Program-made: the position numbers and the translations under genes
DNA from: Treponema sp. UBA1240
GTDB lineage: Bacteria > Spirochaetota > Spirochaetia > Treponematales > Treponemataceae
Assembly: GCA_002308875.1 (NCBI GenBank)
Contig: DBWK01000087.1
Span: forward strand, 1,874 to 8,671
Reading direction: 5' to 3'
DNA: 6,798 bases
Notes under the pieces: generated by a model
What the model was told of the DNA's origin: nothing
The model's database searches: none
The model's input: only the letters and a program-made list of their open reading frames with translations
Shown here: piece after piece, positions 6,196-6,798 of the stretch
Layout: every line of letters starts with the position of its first letter
How positions within the stretch are numbered: position 1 is the first letter of the stretch

Positions 6196-6798
6196 TTATA
6201 ACAGCTGTTCGAGCTTTTCCCTGATGAATTCGCTTTTTTCCTTAAGTCCGATTTTTCCGGTTTGGAGAATAAGCATATTAGGCTTGTGCGGATCAAGCTT
6301 GACTCTGCCGGCATTTTCTTTTATAAGCCGCAGAACTTTTTCCACTGAAATGTTCGAAACTTTGGCAAAATCAACGCTGACTTCGCCGTTCCGTTCCTTG
6401 AGTGTGGAAATATAAAGCTTTTTGCATATGATACGTATTTCCGCCAGCGAAAGCAGACTCTGCACTTCGTCGGGTATAGGACCAAAGCGGTCTGAAAGTT
6501 CAAAGTAGACCTGTTCCAGCTCCGTTTTTGTATTAACGGACGCAATCTTTTTATAAACTTCCATCTTTGTCTGGGGATTCTGAATGTATGTTTCAGGAAT
6601 AAAGCCGCTGTATTCGAGTTCAAGCAGGACTTCGTTCTCTTCCTGATAGTTTTCGTCGGAAAGACGCTGAACTGCTTCTTCCAGCAAGCGCAGATACAAA
6701 TCAAAACCAACTGAGTAAACATCACCGGACTGGTCTTTTCCGAGTAGGTTTCCTGCGCCGCGGATTTCCATGTCTTTCATGGCAATCTTAAAACCGCT
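6196..6798 (-). CDS. mfd: Transcription-repair coupling factor Mfd, C-terminal 200 residues (5' part outside window)
   Basis: Mfd is a DNA translocase that removes RNA polymerase stalled at lesions and recruits UvrA. Only its C-terminal end is here: the frame stays open to base 6798, so the ATG at 6780 is internal. Counting from the window edge, residues 1-30 (SGFKIAMKDMEIRGAGNLLG, then the QSG motif) belong to the end of the second helicase lobe and the RecG/Mfd-type TRG translocation motif, with RGAG at 13-16. Residues about 57-150 match the Mfd C-terminal (D7) domain, with the hallmark segments FIPETYI, KMEVYKKIAS and LSDRFGPIPDEV. The protein ends KLEQLL-stop, as expected for a natural C-terminus. 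RecG also has a TRG motif but lacks this C-terminal domain. The chemoreceptor gene follows 75 bp downstream on the same strand; with no hairpin terminator seen between them, some read-through is possible. Confidence 0.96.
   Translation of the reverse strand, partial: SGFKIAMKDMEIRGAGNLLGKDQSGDVYSVGFDLYLRLLEEAVQRLSDENYQEENEVLLELEYSGFIPETYIQNPQTKMEVYKKIASVNTKTELEQVYFELSDRFGPIPDEVQSLLSLAEIRIICKKLYISTLKERNGEVSVDFAKVSNISVEKVLRLIKENAGRVKLDPHKPNMLILQTGKIGLKEKSEFIREKLEQLL

Noticed and set aside
6196..6780. A short 194-residue stand-alone protein starting at the ATG at 6780
   Set aside because: The residues before this Met (SGFKIA) continue the Mfd helicase sequence in frame to the window edge, so it is the tail of a much longer mfd gene.

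Overview
The window looks like ordinary chromosome from a fermentative, motile bacterium, most likely a host- or rumen-associated spirochaete of the Treponema type. This is an inference from the company of genes (two chemoreceptors of roughly equal coiled-coil length with the AHAG-type signalling tip, a cytoplasmic cellobiose phosphorylase, mfd) and the moderate-to-low GC with AT-rich intergenic DNA. No rRNA or unique marker is present to prove it. I see no mobile element, CRISPR array, tRNA or phage gene.

Layout: (1) 1-1527, plus strand: a methyl-accepting chemotaxis protein whose start lies outside the window; the end of a periplasmic dCache-like domain, one membrane helix, HAMP and the complete signalling domain remain. 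(2) 1528-1672: a 145-bp intergenic region with a good promoter (TTGACA, 17 bp, TATTGT with an extended -10 TG) followed at once by a perfect 25-bp palindrome at the predicted transcription start. Its shape resembles operators of ROK/XylR-type sugar repressors. (3) 1673-4150, plus: a complete GH94 cellobiose phosphorylase with a TTG start. (4) 4151-4227: a strong intrinsic terminator between convergent genes. (5) 4228-6120, minus: a second chemoreceptor with about six membrane helices and no sizeable periplasmic sensor domain. (6) 6121-6195: promoter and Shine-Dalgarno for that receptor. (7) 6196-6798, minus: the C-terminal 200 residues of the transcription-repair coupling factor Mfd, cut by the window edge.

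How they may fit together: cellobiose phosphorylase splits imported cellobiose with phosphate, saving ATP, and appears to be a single-gene transcription unit with its own promoter, candidate operator and terminator. The two receptors would feed the CheA/CheW array, one with an extracytoplasmic ligand domain and the other with a membrane-embedded input. Whether either receptor senses the sugar handled by the phosphorylase cannot be told from adjacency alone. Mfd is a housekeeping neighbour. The most interesting items are the palindromic candidate operator and the polytopic receptor; the rest is conventional.
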